A stretch of 42,038 nt of DNA from a virus, in IMG/VR virus record IMGVR_UViG_3300047181_000017, positions 1-42,038 of that record, one strand, 5' to 3'. A program made the position numbers and the translations under genes. This document shows positions 7,558-14,859 of the stretch, piece after piece. A model generated the notes under the pieces. That model searched no databases. It saw only the letters and a list, made by a program, of their open reading frames with translations, and had not been told where the DNA came from. The first letter of the stretch is position 1; each line of letters begins with the position of its first letter.

Positions 7558-7683
7558 CGAAAAATTGCAGCCGCCGTTTGTGCGGCTCACAAAAGAAAAT
7601 TGAAAGTAAAATGTTAATGATTAACCACAAATGTAAGTTAATAGCACACCGCACAAATGGTCGGTCTGCAATATGTTATGTGC
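7550..7683 (+). other. attC-like site 7
   Basis: The inverse core is GCTTATAAC (7550-7558) and the core is GTTATGTGC (7675-7683). The left arm ATTGCAGCCGCCGTTTGTGCGG-type (about 7565-7586) pairs with the right arm (about 7651-7673, CCGCACAAATGGTCGGTCTGC). The loop of about 65 bases makes this 134-bp site one of the longer ones. Confidence 0.85.
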
Positions 7684-7717
7684 TTTTTATTTTCATTCGT
7701 CAAAAATCTTAATCAAA

Positions 7718-8173
7718 ATGTTAAAAGGATTAATTTATTCAGATACAAGATTTTGGGAAGTTTTCAATGAAAAAAATGAAAGTTTAGGAATATTCATGTA
7801 CGGTGATTTAATTGAAAATTTTTGTGGTAGCGTTTTAAAAGAAATTTATGAAGATTTAAAAAGAAAAAATTATACTGCGAAAATTATCGGTGATATAATG
7901 CCTTATGAAATTGACAGCGAAAATCCTGTTATTCAAAAAAAGAAACTTGAATTTCGTAAAAGAGAAAGCAAAAAAGACAAAAAACGAGCTTTGAAAAAAG
8001 GTTTTAAATTAGATAGTACGATAAAATTTGGCAAATATTCAGGAACTAAAATAAAAGAATTAATTGATAAATATAAATCGTATTGGCAGTGGCTTTTAAA
8101 TGAAAAGGTACTTTTATTACACCCTGATACGATACAATATTCTATCGAATGTGGTTTTATTCATAGCACATAA
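7718..8173 (+). CDS. DUF3820/exonuclease X C-terminal-like protein (cassette G)
   Basis: A 151-residue protein. The C-terminal part reads FGKYSGTKIKEL (about 105-116) and YWQWLLNEK (about 122-131), which matches the short FGKYKG-x-WL domain found in DUF3820 proteins and at the end of some exonucleases. The middle is very lysine-rich. The N-terminal part is not recognised. The ATG at 7673 lies across the attC7 core, so the ATG at 7718 is preferred. The stop TAA is inside the half site GCACATAAC at 8166-8174. Its function is unknown; a nucleic acid-related role is likely. Confidence 0.6.
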   Translation: MLKGLIYSDTRFWEVFNEKNESLGIFMYGDLIENFCGSVLKEIYEDLKRKNYTAKIIGDIMPYEIDSENPVIQKKKLEFRKRESKKDKKRALKKGFKLDSTIKFGKYSGTKIKELIDKYKSYWQWLLNEKVLLLHPDTIQYSIECGFIHST

Positions 8174-8174
8174 C
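8166..8174 (+). other. attC half site at right edge of cassette array
   Basis: GCACATAAC is the inverse core expected for cassette G, since it is the reverse complement of the GTTATGTGC that opens it at 7675. No matching right arm or GTT core follows in the next 200 bases. The last attC therefore appears truncated, which marks the right edge of the array. Confidence 0.65.
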
Positions 8175-8217
8175 ATTTCTATATACGAAAACAAAAGTAA
8201 TACAAAAACGTCTTAAA

Positions 8218-8400
8218 ATGCAGAAATACACCGAAATATATAGTTTTAAAATTTCCAAAGAACAAAAAGAAACTTTACTAAAATTAGAGAAATATAATAT
8301 TAAAATTTCTGCGTTCATCAGAATAGCTATTTCTGAGAAGATAAAACGCGACTATAAAAAAATCAAATCTAAAAAAGTTAATTATTTTTGCCCGTTTTAA
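8218..8400 (+). CDS. Small ribbon-helix-helix-like protein
   Basis: A 60-residue basic protein. A short strand (TEIYSFKIS) is followed by two helices (KEQKETLLKLEKYN and ISAFIRIAISEKIKRD), the layout of ribbon-helix-helix DNA-binding proteins. Such proteins usually act as small repressors, binding operators as dimers. It is the first gene after the cassette array and precedes the packaging operon. The fold is inferred from layout only. Confidence 0.55.
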   Translation: MQKYTEIYSFKISKEQKETLLKLEKYNIKISAFIRIAISEKIKRDYKKIKSKKVNYFCPF

Positions 8401-8426
8401 CATGTTAATTATTTTTCGTATATTTG
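8395..8426 (+). promoter_or_regulatory. Weak promoter upstream of packaging genes
   Basis: The -7 element TATATTTG at 8419-8426 is exact. The -33 position, with a 20-base spacer, reads TTTT (8395-8398) rather than TTTG. Transcription would start near 8432 and could serve the SEC-C gene and the terminase genes. Confidence 0.45.
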
Positions 8427-8427
8427 T

Positions 8428-8505
8428 ATGATGAAAAAAGAATCTAATATTATTCTGATTGCTATTTTATTTGTCGCTTTATTGTTGGTTATTGATTTGA
8501 TTTAA
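8428..8505 (+). CDS. Tiny membrane peptide candidate
   Basis: A 25-residue ORF, MMKKESNIILIAILFVALL and six more residues, consisting of a charged start and a single hydrophobic helix. It ends 11 bases before the SEC-C gene. It lies so close to the -7 element that it would not be fully inside a transcript started from that promoter. It is reported with low confidence because nothing beyond the ORF supports it. Confidence 0.3.
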   Translation: MMKKESNIILIAILFVALLLVIDLI

Positions 8506-8516
8506 AATACTTGGTT

Positions 8517-8702
8517 ATGAAAAAACAAAGAACTGTTAAAATTGTACAAAATCAAGGTGTACCATTAATAGCTAACAAGTTAAGACCTAATGATAAATGT
8601 CCTTGTAAAAGTGGTAAAAAATTAAAAAACTGCCACAAAATAGAAACTAGATACTATTTTAGTAAAGAGCCAATAAGAAATTACGATAATGTCAGCTCCT
8701 AA
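8517..8702 (+). CDS. Small SEC-C motif protein
   Basis: A 61-residue protein with the zinc-binding SEC-C motif DKCPCKSGKKLKNCH (Cys28, Cys30, Cys39, His40). SEC-C motifs bind one zinc and mediate contacts with proteins, for example SecB in the case of SecA. The start at 8517 is the ATG; an in-frame TTG at 8511 would add two residues. It overlaps the small terminase gene by 14 bases, so it is probably translated with the packaging genes. Its job in the phage is unknown. Confidence 0.7.
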   Translation: MKKQRTVKIVQNQGVPLIANKLRPNDKCPCKSGKKLKNCHKIETRYYFSKEPIRNYDNVSS

Positions 8703-9168
8703 AGGAAATCAGTTTTGGAAATTAAGAAGTAAGCATGGAAGGGATAAACTTTTTGCCACGCCTGAATTACTTTTAGAAGCTGCTTATGAATATTTTGAAT
8801 GGTGTGTTGAACATCCATGGATTAAAACTGAAAGTACCACAGGCATAAATAAAAATGATTGCAAAGAGATACCCACCGAAAGACCTTTTACCTTAACCGG
8901 GTTTTGTCTTTATTGCGATGCAAGTTCAACATATTGGAAAGAATTTAAGTCAAATTGTCAAGAAACTTCAAAAGATTTTTTGCCAGTCATAAATAGAATA
9001 GAAGAAATAATCTACACTCAAAAGTTTGAAGGTGCTGCCGTTGGTGCTTTTAATGCCAATATTATTGCAAGGGATTTGGGATTGAAAGATAGTACCGAAA
9101 CAACCCACAAAGGTAACATGAATATCAATGTTACTCCACTAGAATTTTTTGATACACCAAATGAATAA
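8689..9168 (+). CDS. Terminase small subunit
   Basis: A 159-residue protein placed directly before the large terminase gene, which it overlaps by 8 bases. The sequence MSAPKGNQFWKLRSKHGRDKLF, followed by the helix-rich ELLLEAAYEYFEWC and the FTLTGFCLYCDASSTYWKEF segment, is typical of small terminase proteins of Bacteroidota phages. It should recognise the phage DNA and regulate packaging. Residues 60-90 probably form the helix-turn-helix DNA-binding part. Confidence 0.85.
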   Translation: MSAPKGNQFWKLRSKHGRDKLFATPELLLEAAYEYFEWCVEHPWIKTESTTGINKNDCKEIPTERPFTLTGFCLYCDASSTYWKEFKSNCQETSKDFLPVINRIEEIIYTQKFEGAAVGAFNANIIARDLGLKDSTETTHKGNMNINVTPLEFFDTPNE

Positions 9169-10423
9169 AATAAAGATTAATTCTAAATTAAAGCCTTTAT
9201 TCCAAGAAAAAACAAGATACTACATTATTACAGGTGAAAGAGGTGCATCAAAGTCATTTCCTGTTAATATTTTCCTTACCCTTAAATTACTACAAGCAAA
9301 TCAAGTCGTATTATTTACAAGGTTTACCCTTATTTCTGCCAAAGATTCAATAATACCAGAATTTAAAGAAAAGATTGAATTACTTAATCTTGAAGGTAAA
9401 TTTGAAGTGAATCAACATGATATTATTAATTCTGCCAATGATAGTCATATCATGTTTAGAGGGATTAAAACCAGCCATGGAGATCAGACCGCAAAGCTTA
9501 AATCCTTAACAGGTGTTAATATTTGGGTATTGGATGAAGCTGAAGAATTGACAGACGAGAACACATTCGATAAAATAAACATGTCTGTACGTTCAAAAAC
9601 GTCTAATAACATGGTTATTTTAATCCTTAATCCAGCACCCAAAACACATTGGATTTATAAAAGATATTTCCTAAATAGAGTACCTGAAAACTTTAATGGA
9701 GAAAAAGACGGTATTACATATATTCATATGTCCCTTCCAGACAACGCAATGAATATTGACCCTATTTTAATGGATGAATTAAGAAAGCTAAAAATAGAAA
9801 ATCCTAATGCCTATAAAAAAAGGGTTGCTACTCAATGGATGGATGAAGATAATGCAATAGTTTTCAATTATTCAAAATTAAAATGGTTTGATACTGTTGA
9901 TTTAAAAAATGCTGAAATAGTGGCTTATTGCGATGTTGCAGACCAGGGTAAAGACTTTCTTTGCTTTGTAATTGGTGCAATTATAGGTGAAAATATATTT
10001 ATTATTGATGTTGTTTTTACACAGGATGATTCTGACATTACAGAACCTTTGATTGTATCCAAGTTCTATCAATATGACATTCAAAAGGCTATATTTGAAA
10101 GCAATAATCAAGGATTGCAATTTGTAAAGAATATCAAAAAAGAGTTTAAACGATTGGATTTAGAAAATAAAGAAAGCAGAAATTATGAAAAAAGATTAAT
10201 TGCTTTGCCAAATTCTCAAAATAAACATTCCAGAATAATATTACAACAAAAAAACATATTCGATTCTTTTTATTTTAAGCGGTCAAATGATGAAATGTAT
10301 AATAATTACATTGAGCACTTAACAACTTACACAAAAGATGGTAAATCTGATTTTGATGATGCCCCTGATGCAACCGCTGGTTTATCAAAGAATATTTTCG
10401 GAATGATTAAAAATAAAAAATAA
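9161..10423 (+). CDS. Terminase large subunit
   Basis: A 420-residue packaging motor. The ATPase domain has Walker A GERGASKS (about 25-32) and Walker B IWVLDEAEEL (about 122-131), with the motif III-like ILNPAP near 165. The nuclease domain starts at CDVADQGKDF (about 252-261) and ends with FDDAPDA near 405. It cuts concatemeric DNA and pumps it into the prohead. The ATG at 9161 is preferred to an in-frame TTG at 9149. The PBSX/Terminase_3-like layout is complete. Confidence 0.93.
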   Translation: MNKIKINSKLKPLFQEKTRYYIITGERGASKSFPVNIFLTLKLLQANQVVLFTRFTLISAKDSIIPEFKEKIELLNLEGKFEVNQHDIINSANDSHIMFRGIKTSHGDQTAKLKSLTGVNIWVLDEAEELTDENTFDKINMSVRSKTSNNMVILILNPAPKTHWIYKRYFLNRVPENFNGEKDGITYIHMSLPDNAMNIDPILMDELRKLKIENPNAYKKRVATQWMDEDNAIVFNYSKLKWFDTVDLKNAEIVAYCDVADQGKDFLCFVIGAIIGENIFIIDVVFTQDDSDITEPLIVSKFYQYDIQKAIFESNNQGLQFVKNIKKEFKRLDLENKESRNYEKRLIALPNSQNKHSRIILQQKNIFDSFYFKRSNDEMYNNYIEHLTTYTKDGKSDFDDAPDATAGLSKNIFGMIKNKK

Positions 10424-10456
10424 TTTGCATAATTATAAATAATTTCTATAACTTTG
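10424..10456 (+). promoter_or_regulatory. Promoter upstream of portal gene
   Basis: TTTG at 10424-10427, a 21-base spacer, and TAACTTTG at 10449-10456 match the Bacteroidota consensus. It lies in the 58-base gap between terminase and portal and is a candidate late promoter for the head and tail genes. Confidence 0.72.
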
Positions 10457-10481
10457 TACATTGTTATAGATAAAATTTATA

Positions 10482-11789
10482 ATGTGGCCATTTAAAAAGA
10501 AGTCTATTAATTTTAACGGTGATTTCCAATCAATTCAAAGAACTGCTTTGTTTACAGGCTTTGGATTTGGCGCACGTACTTTCCAAGATTTATATCGAAT
10601 TACACAAAACAATCAGCTTTTAATTTACTATTTTAATAATATTGCAGAGGTTGCAGCTCCGATAATGAAATATTTTGATGGAGCTAGTCAAGTTAAATTT
10701 ACTTGCAATATTCCAGAAGTTGAAAAATTATTGAACAAGCCTAACCATTACCAGAGTTGGGATGACTTCATAAGTTTAGTTATTCTTTACAAAAGACTAT
10801 TAGGCAACTCAATTATAAACGGATTAAACACAATAGACTTAAGAACTGCCCGGTCTGCTCCAAAACAATTATTTGTATTAAGCCCCGAATTTACTTCGAT
10901 CATTGTCGAAAACAATAAAGATTGGAGACTAAATAAAATTAAAGAATACGTTTTCGATAGCTTTGAAGGTGAAAAAGGTGTTTTAAAGATTGAACCAGTT
11001 GGAATACTACATTTAAAAGAATCAAATCCAAACTTTTTACAGAATCAATATCTTTTTGGTGAAAGTCGTTATTGTGGGTGTGCTAAAAATATTGAGTGTA
11101 TTACTTCATCTTATAATACTAAAGCAAGCTTATACGATGGTCCGAATCTCATAATCACAGGTAAACAACAGGGCGAATTTGCCAATGCAAACCAAGGTGA
11201 AAATATAGAAGTTGTACAGGCTGCTATGAAAAAGTATGGCAATAAGCCCGGCCAATTTAAAAACCTGATTACTGATGTTGCTTTAGATGTTTTCAAAGCT
11301 TCGTTTAATGTTGGTGAATTGCAGATTAATGAAAATAATATTGCAGACTTTCAAAGATTGTGTGATGCTCAAAACATAGATTCAAAGGTGTTTTCTGATA
11401 GCAAAAGTTCTACTTATAACAATAAAAAGGAAGCTTTAAAAGACTTCTACAATAATGGTTTTAAGTCTGAAATTGACTCAACTTTTGCCGATATAGAAAA
11501 ATGGTTACAGATTTGGTGGCCTAACTTAGAATTTAAACCGGATTATTCTGGTATTTCAGCTATTCAGGAAGCTAATATTGAAAATAATGTGAGACTTTTA
11601 GAAGATTGTAAGCTTGGATTAATTACAAGAAATGAATATAACCTATTAACCGGGCGTGATGAGGTGCAAGAACCTGAATTTAACGAATATCGTGTTTTTG
11701 TGCCTAATTCGGGTTGGATATTAAGCGGTGAAACGAATAATAATAATAATAATGGAGACACTGGACAAAATAATAGTAGCTTCCAATGA
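10482..11789 (+). CDS. Portal protein
   Basis: A 435-residue protein with features of HK97-type portals: a short basic start (MWPFKKKSINF), the core LIYYFNNIAEVAAPIMKYF, the ANQGENIEVVQAAMKK segment, and the C-terminal ITRNEYNLLTGRDEVQEPEF clip/stem-like part. It ends in an Asn-rich tail encoded by an AAT repeat (11736-11753). The portal forms the dodecameric ring through which DNA enters and to which the neck attaches. Its position between terminase and prohead protease fits. Confidence 0.9.
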   Translation: MWPFKKKSINFNGDFQSIQRTALFTGFGFGARTFQDLYRITQNNQLLIYYFNNIAEVAAPIMKYFDGASQVKFTCNIPEVEKLLNKPNHYQSWDDFISLVILYKRLLGNSIINGLNTIDLRTARSAPKQLFVLSPEFTSIIVENNKDWRLNKIKEYVFDSFEGEKGVLKIEPVGILHLKESNPNFLQNQYLFGESRYCGCAKNIECITSSYNTKASLYDGPNLIITGKQQGEFANANQGENIEVVQAAMKKYGNKPGQFKNLITDVALDVFKASFNVGELQINENNIADFQRLCDAQNIDSKVFSDSKSSTYNNKKEALKDFYNNGFKSEIDSTFADIEKWLQIWWPNLEFKPDYSGISAIQEANIENNVRLLEDCKLGLITRNEYNLLTGRDEVQEPEFNEYRVFVPNSGWILSGETNNNNNNGDTGQNNSSFQ

Positions 11790-11925
11790 AGAAATTGATA
11801 GTATTAAGCTTCTTATTTTGGGGCTTGAAAAAAAACATGATAAAAATAATCATGATTACAAAATGATGGAAACTGCTAAAGATAAACTTAAAGCATTAAA
11901 TGAAAAAGAAATCGTGATTAAATGA
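11752..11925 (+). CDS. Small helical protein between portal and protease
   Basis: A 57-residue protein, probably one or two helices (EEIDSIKLLILGLEKKHDK), with no recognised domain. The ATG at 11752 is preferred to an upstream in-frame GTG at 11728. It overlaps the end of the portal gene by 38 bases and the protease start by ATGA (11922-11925). Its location suggests a head assembly role, but this is inferred from position only. Confidence 0.6.
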   Translation: METLDKIIVASNEEIDSIKLLILGLEKKHDKNNHDYKMMETAKDKLKALNEKEIVIK

Positions 11926-12743
11926 AAATAACTATTTCAGATATAAATAAAATGGATTTTGATAAAAGAATCGATTTCTTAGCCTCAAACAAAGATGAGG
12001 TTTTGAAAATGAAACGTTCTATTATCAAAATTTCTGATGTGTTTGAAATGCCGAAAACTGCAAATAAAGCGCAAAATATACAGCCTGTTATTGAGAATGA
12101 AGTTGATAAATTGCATGTAAAAGTAGTAGCTAATACTGCTTTATGGATTGATTCACAGCTTGATATGCTTTTACCTGATTGTTGGAAAAAATCAATCACT
12201 GAGCGTATGGATATGATACCCCACTTACATGATCATATTCGGCAAATTGATGCTAAAGTTGGCGAAGTAAAAAATATTTATGGTCAATATTTAACCTATT
12301 CAGAATTAGGAATACCGGGCATAGGACAGACACAGGCTTTAATTTTTGAAACTGAAATACTCAAAGAATATAATGAAATGGTATTCAATCAGTATAAATC
12401 AGGCAAAATAAACCAGCATTCAATAAGTTTACAATATGTTTCTTTGCAAATTGCTATAAACGACAAAAAACAGGAAAAAGAATATACCCTATGGAATCAA
12501 TACCTGCCAATGGCAATAAATCAAAAATCAGCTATTGAATCAGGTTATTTCTTTATTGTAAAAGAATGTAAAATAATTGAAAATAGTTGCGTGTTATTCG
12601 GTGCAAATGAGATAACGCCAACATTACAAGTTATTGAAGTATCAAATAGTAGTGAAGATTTGCCGCAAAAAGATGCACAAATCATTAATATACCTGAGCC
12701 GACTAAGTCACTCAATTACGATTATTTATTAAGTAAAATTTAA
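11922..12743 (+). CDS. Prohead protease (HK97 gp4 / peptidase U35-like)
   Basis: A 273-residue protein with the layout of HK97-type prohead proteases. It has ALWIDSQLDMLLPDCWKKSI, then HLHDH (101-105, catalytic His likely 103), INQHSISLQY with the likely catalytic Ser167, and VKECKIIENSCVLFGAN (about 213-229), matching the E-x-S-x-V strand before the end of the domain. In the family it cleaves the capsid delta domain and scaffold during maturation. It lies between portal and major capsid protein, as usual. The first 60 residues are less typical. Confidence 0.82.
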   Translation: MKITISDINKMDFDKRIDFLASNKDEVLKMKRSIIKISDVFEMPKTANKAQNIQPVIENEVDKLHVKVVANTALWIDSQLDMLLPDCWKKSITERMDMIPHLHDHIRQIDAKVGEVKNIYGQYLTYSELGIPGIGQTQALIFETEILKEYNEMVFNQYKSGKINQHSISLQYVSLQIAINDKKQEKEYTLWNQYLPMAINQKSAIESGYFFIVKECKIIENSCVLFGANEITPTLQVIEVSNSSEDLPQKDAQIINIPEPTKSLNYDYLLSKI

Positions 12744-12754
12744 CAATTAAAAAA

Positions 12755-14185
12755 ATGAAAAGAAGTAAAAGAATATTATCGTTTTTATTCCTAGCTGTAA
12801 TGGGTACTATGTTCGCCCTTGCAATTGGGATTATGCCAATTTTTGGCCTTGCATTAGGATTTGTATCTTATTTGCCTGTCACATTCCCTTCTGGAATACT
12901 TGGTGAAAATGCAATCGGACAAACAGAATTAGAAGCTGAAAATAGGATTCTAGCGAAGTTAGAAGATAAGATTAAAAAAGCATTATCGGAATACAATACA
13001 GATCGTATTAATGCAAATGGATTACAATTGCGATTAGCTCCAATAGAAAAAAAATTAGCTGAATTGGCTGAAAATGGAGTAAATAAAGATGCAATTAGTA
13101 AATTTCAAGAATCATTTGATGCTTTAAGTTTGGAAGTTAGCTCAATCAAAGAATTGAGGGATAACCCAATCGATAACACTTCAAAAGAATTTCGTTTAGC
13201 AGTTGCAAAAGCAGCAGAGGAAGTTAAGACCAGACGTGAGGGATTTGTAGGCGTTAAAACGCTTAGTTCAATGACATTCTTGGACAATGTTACCGGACAA
13301 ATTCCACAGGCAAACAGAGAACCCGGAATTACTGGATTAGTTAGGCAACAGTTTACCGTTCGTAATGGTGCTAATGTATTCGGGATAGCTGGTAATTATG
13401 CCGAATGGGTAGAGCAAAGAAATATTACAGGTGCAGCAAGTGCAACCGCTGAAGGTGCAGCTAAGCCCCAAATTGAGTGGGATTATGTAGTAAGTGGGAC
13501 TAAGGTTGAAAAAATACCTGCTTACATCAAGATTTCAAATGAAATGCTTAGTGATGTTGATGGAATGATGAACGAAATCAATAGTAACTTAGCTTATCAA
13601 GTTGAATTAGCTGAAGAAGGTTATTTATTCACAGGTACCGGAACAACTCCACAAATATGCGGCTTAGATAAATACGATACTGAAATTGATTTAGCAGGTT
13701 TGGCAGGTTCTGTTTTACATCCTAACAAAATTGATGTTATTCTGGCTGCAATGGCACAAATGAGAGTAAACGGAAAAGGAGAATTAAAACCAAACCGGAT
13801 CTTCATGAATCCTTTGGATGTTTTCAAAATGGTTGCAGATACTAAAGATTCAACATTGAACTATGTTCAAACTAATTGGATTCAAGTAATTGCAAACCCC
13901 AACCCAGGAGGATTACCTTCAATGTATATTATGGGTGTGCCCGTTGTTGAATCTGATAATGTTGCCGCTGGTTATTTCTATGTTTGTGATATGACCAAGT
14001 TCAATATCAGGGATAAACAAGCAATTACCATTGAAATTGGATACGATTCAGACGACTTTACTAAAAACATGGTAACAATTCGAGCTGAAAAAAGGCTTGC
14101 CACTTATGTAAAAGCAAACCATACCGAAGCTATCATAAAAGATACTTTTGCAAATGCTTTGACTTTCTTAGAGACTGGTAGCTAA
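12755..14185 (+). CDS. Major capsid protein, HK97 fold, with hydrophobic N-terminus
   Basis: A 476-residue protein. Residues about 55-130 are a coiled-coil delta domain (ENRILAKLEDKIKKALSEY and later heptads). From about 175 the HK97 capsid domain follows (VKTLSSMTFLDNVTG, VEKIPAYIKISNEMLSD, LFTGTGTTPQICGL). The E-loop and A-domain regions appear complete. Unusually, the first 45 residues are strongly hydrophobic after a basic start (MKRSKRILSFLFLAVMG), like a membrane or signal segment. It would normally be removed with the delta domain by the upstream protease. Later in-frame ATGs near codons 16 and 18 are less likely starts. Confidence 0.9.
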   Translation: MKRSKRILSFLFLAVMGTMFALAIGIMPIFGLALGFVSYLPVTFPSGILGENAIGQTELEAENRILAKLEDKIKKALSEYNTDRINANGLQLRLAPIEKKLAELAENGVNKDAISKFQESFDALSLEVSSIKELRDNPIDNTSKEFRLAVAKAAEEVKTRREGFVGVKTLSSMTFLDNVTGQIPQANREPGITGLVRQQFTVRNGANVFGIAGNYAEWVEQRNITGAASATAEGAAKPQIEWDYVVSGTKVEKIPAYIKISNEMLSDVDGMMNEINSNLAYQVELAEEGYLFTGTGTTPQICGLDKYDTEIDLAGLAGSVLHPNKIDVILAAMAQMRVNGKGELKPNRIFMNPLDVFKMVADTKDSTLNYVQTNWIQVIANPNPGGLPSMYIMGVPVVESDNVAAGYFYVCDMTKFNIRDKQAITIEIGYDSDDFTKNMVTIRAEKRLATYVKANHTEAIIKDTFANALTFLETGS

Positions 14186-14215
14186 TTTTGACTAGTTGAT
14201 TGATATTTGAACAAA

Positions 14216-14236
14216 GCCCTGGTTAAATGCCAGGGC
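14216..14236 (+). terminator. Hairpin after the major capsid gene
   Basis: GCCCTGG (14216-14222) pairs perfectly with CCAGGGC (14230-14236) around the loop TTAAATG. It is not followed by a T-run, so it is more likely an RNA-stabilising or weak attenuating hairpin than a full terminator. The 11-base core GGTTAAATGCC is the same as in the terminator at 19012. Confidence 0.55.
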
Positions 14237-14250
14237 ACTATTAAAACAAA

Positions 14251-14859
14251 ATGACTACAATAAAACAATATACGGTTAACATAGGGAATTATGATTCAAT
14301 TCGTAAGGATATACCATGTATAACCAATATTGATTTATTCAAGTCTAATCCAAGGAATAGCAGACTGCCCAAGATATTAAGTCATAAGTACATTAAAGCT
14401 GACATTTCGGTTTATTGGGATGCAAACCATTTCTTAAAACCCGAATTAGATTTTGAGAAAACAATCTTAGAAACTATTGAAGATTATGATATAGTTGCTC
14501 AAAAATGCTCAATTGGCAGAGATTGCGTTTATCAAGAAATTGAAGCAGCAAAAACAAGGGTATCAAGCCATGAAGAAATAGAATTATTGACAAAACAGGC
14601 TGAATATTATAAATCAATTGGATTTCCTGAACATTGCAAAACATTGGCAGGATATCAACCTTTAATAAGACGGCATAATAAGATAATTAAGGAATTTAAT
14701 GAGGCTTGGTGGGCTGAAATATGCCGATATTCTTATAGAGACCAATGCAGTTTCCCAGTTATTTTATCACAATTTCCAGAAATTAAAGTTAAATGGGTAA
14801 ATGATTTTACTCAGATAGTTTATAGAACACAAAGACATAAGATTAAAAGCTTAATTTAA
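14251..14859 (+). CDS. DUF616/TOD1-MUCI70-like glycosyltransferase
   Basis: A 202-residue protein resembling the DUF616 (TOD1/MUCI70) glycosyltransferase family. It shows the first strand motif VNIGNYDSI (10-17), RLPKILSHKYI, the acceptor/metal site region VYWDANHF (54-61, analogous to DxN/DGN), RDCVYQE (90-96) and the WWAEICRYSYRDQCSF segment near 153-168. The family transfers sugars using a GT-A fold. It lies directly after the major capsid gene and overlaps the next glycosyltransferase gene by TAATG. A role in decorating capsid proteins or in altering host glycans is inference. Confidence 0.75.
   Translation: MTTIKQYTVNIGNYDSIRKDIPCITNIDLFKSNPRNSRLPKILSHKYIKADISVYWDANHFLKPELDFEKTILETIEDYDIVAQKCSIGRDCVYQEIEAAKTRVSSHEEIELLTKQAEYYKSIGFPEHCKTLAGYQPLIRRHNKIIKEFNEAWWAEICRYSYRDQCSFPVILSQFPEIKVKWVNDFTQIVYRTQRHKIKSLI

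Larger units (their letters stand above)
3238..8174 (+). mobile_element. Integron-like gene cassette array lacking an integrase (CALIN-like)
   Basis: Seven imperfect palindromes of about 92-140 bp separate short gene units. Each palindrome starts with an inverse core ending in AAC and ends with GTT-purine-rich core, as in integron attC sites. Each cassette holds one gene (one holds two), all in the same direction, with little other non-coding DNA. The six or seven bases after each GTT core are the reverse complement of the inverse core that ends the same cassette (for example GTTATGTGC at 3762 and GCACATAAC at 4691; GTTATAGGGC at 4783 and GCCCTATAAC at 5007; GTTAGCCAC at 5095 and GTGGCTAAC at 6018). 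This is expected if each unit was once a circular cassette. No integron integrase gene is present in the window. Confidence 0.85.

Noticed and set aside
3238-8174. CRISPR array
   Set aside because: The palindromes differ in sequence and length, the spacing is irregular and the units between them are genes.
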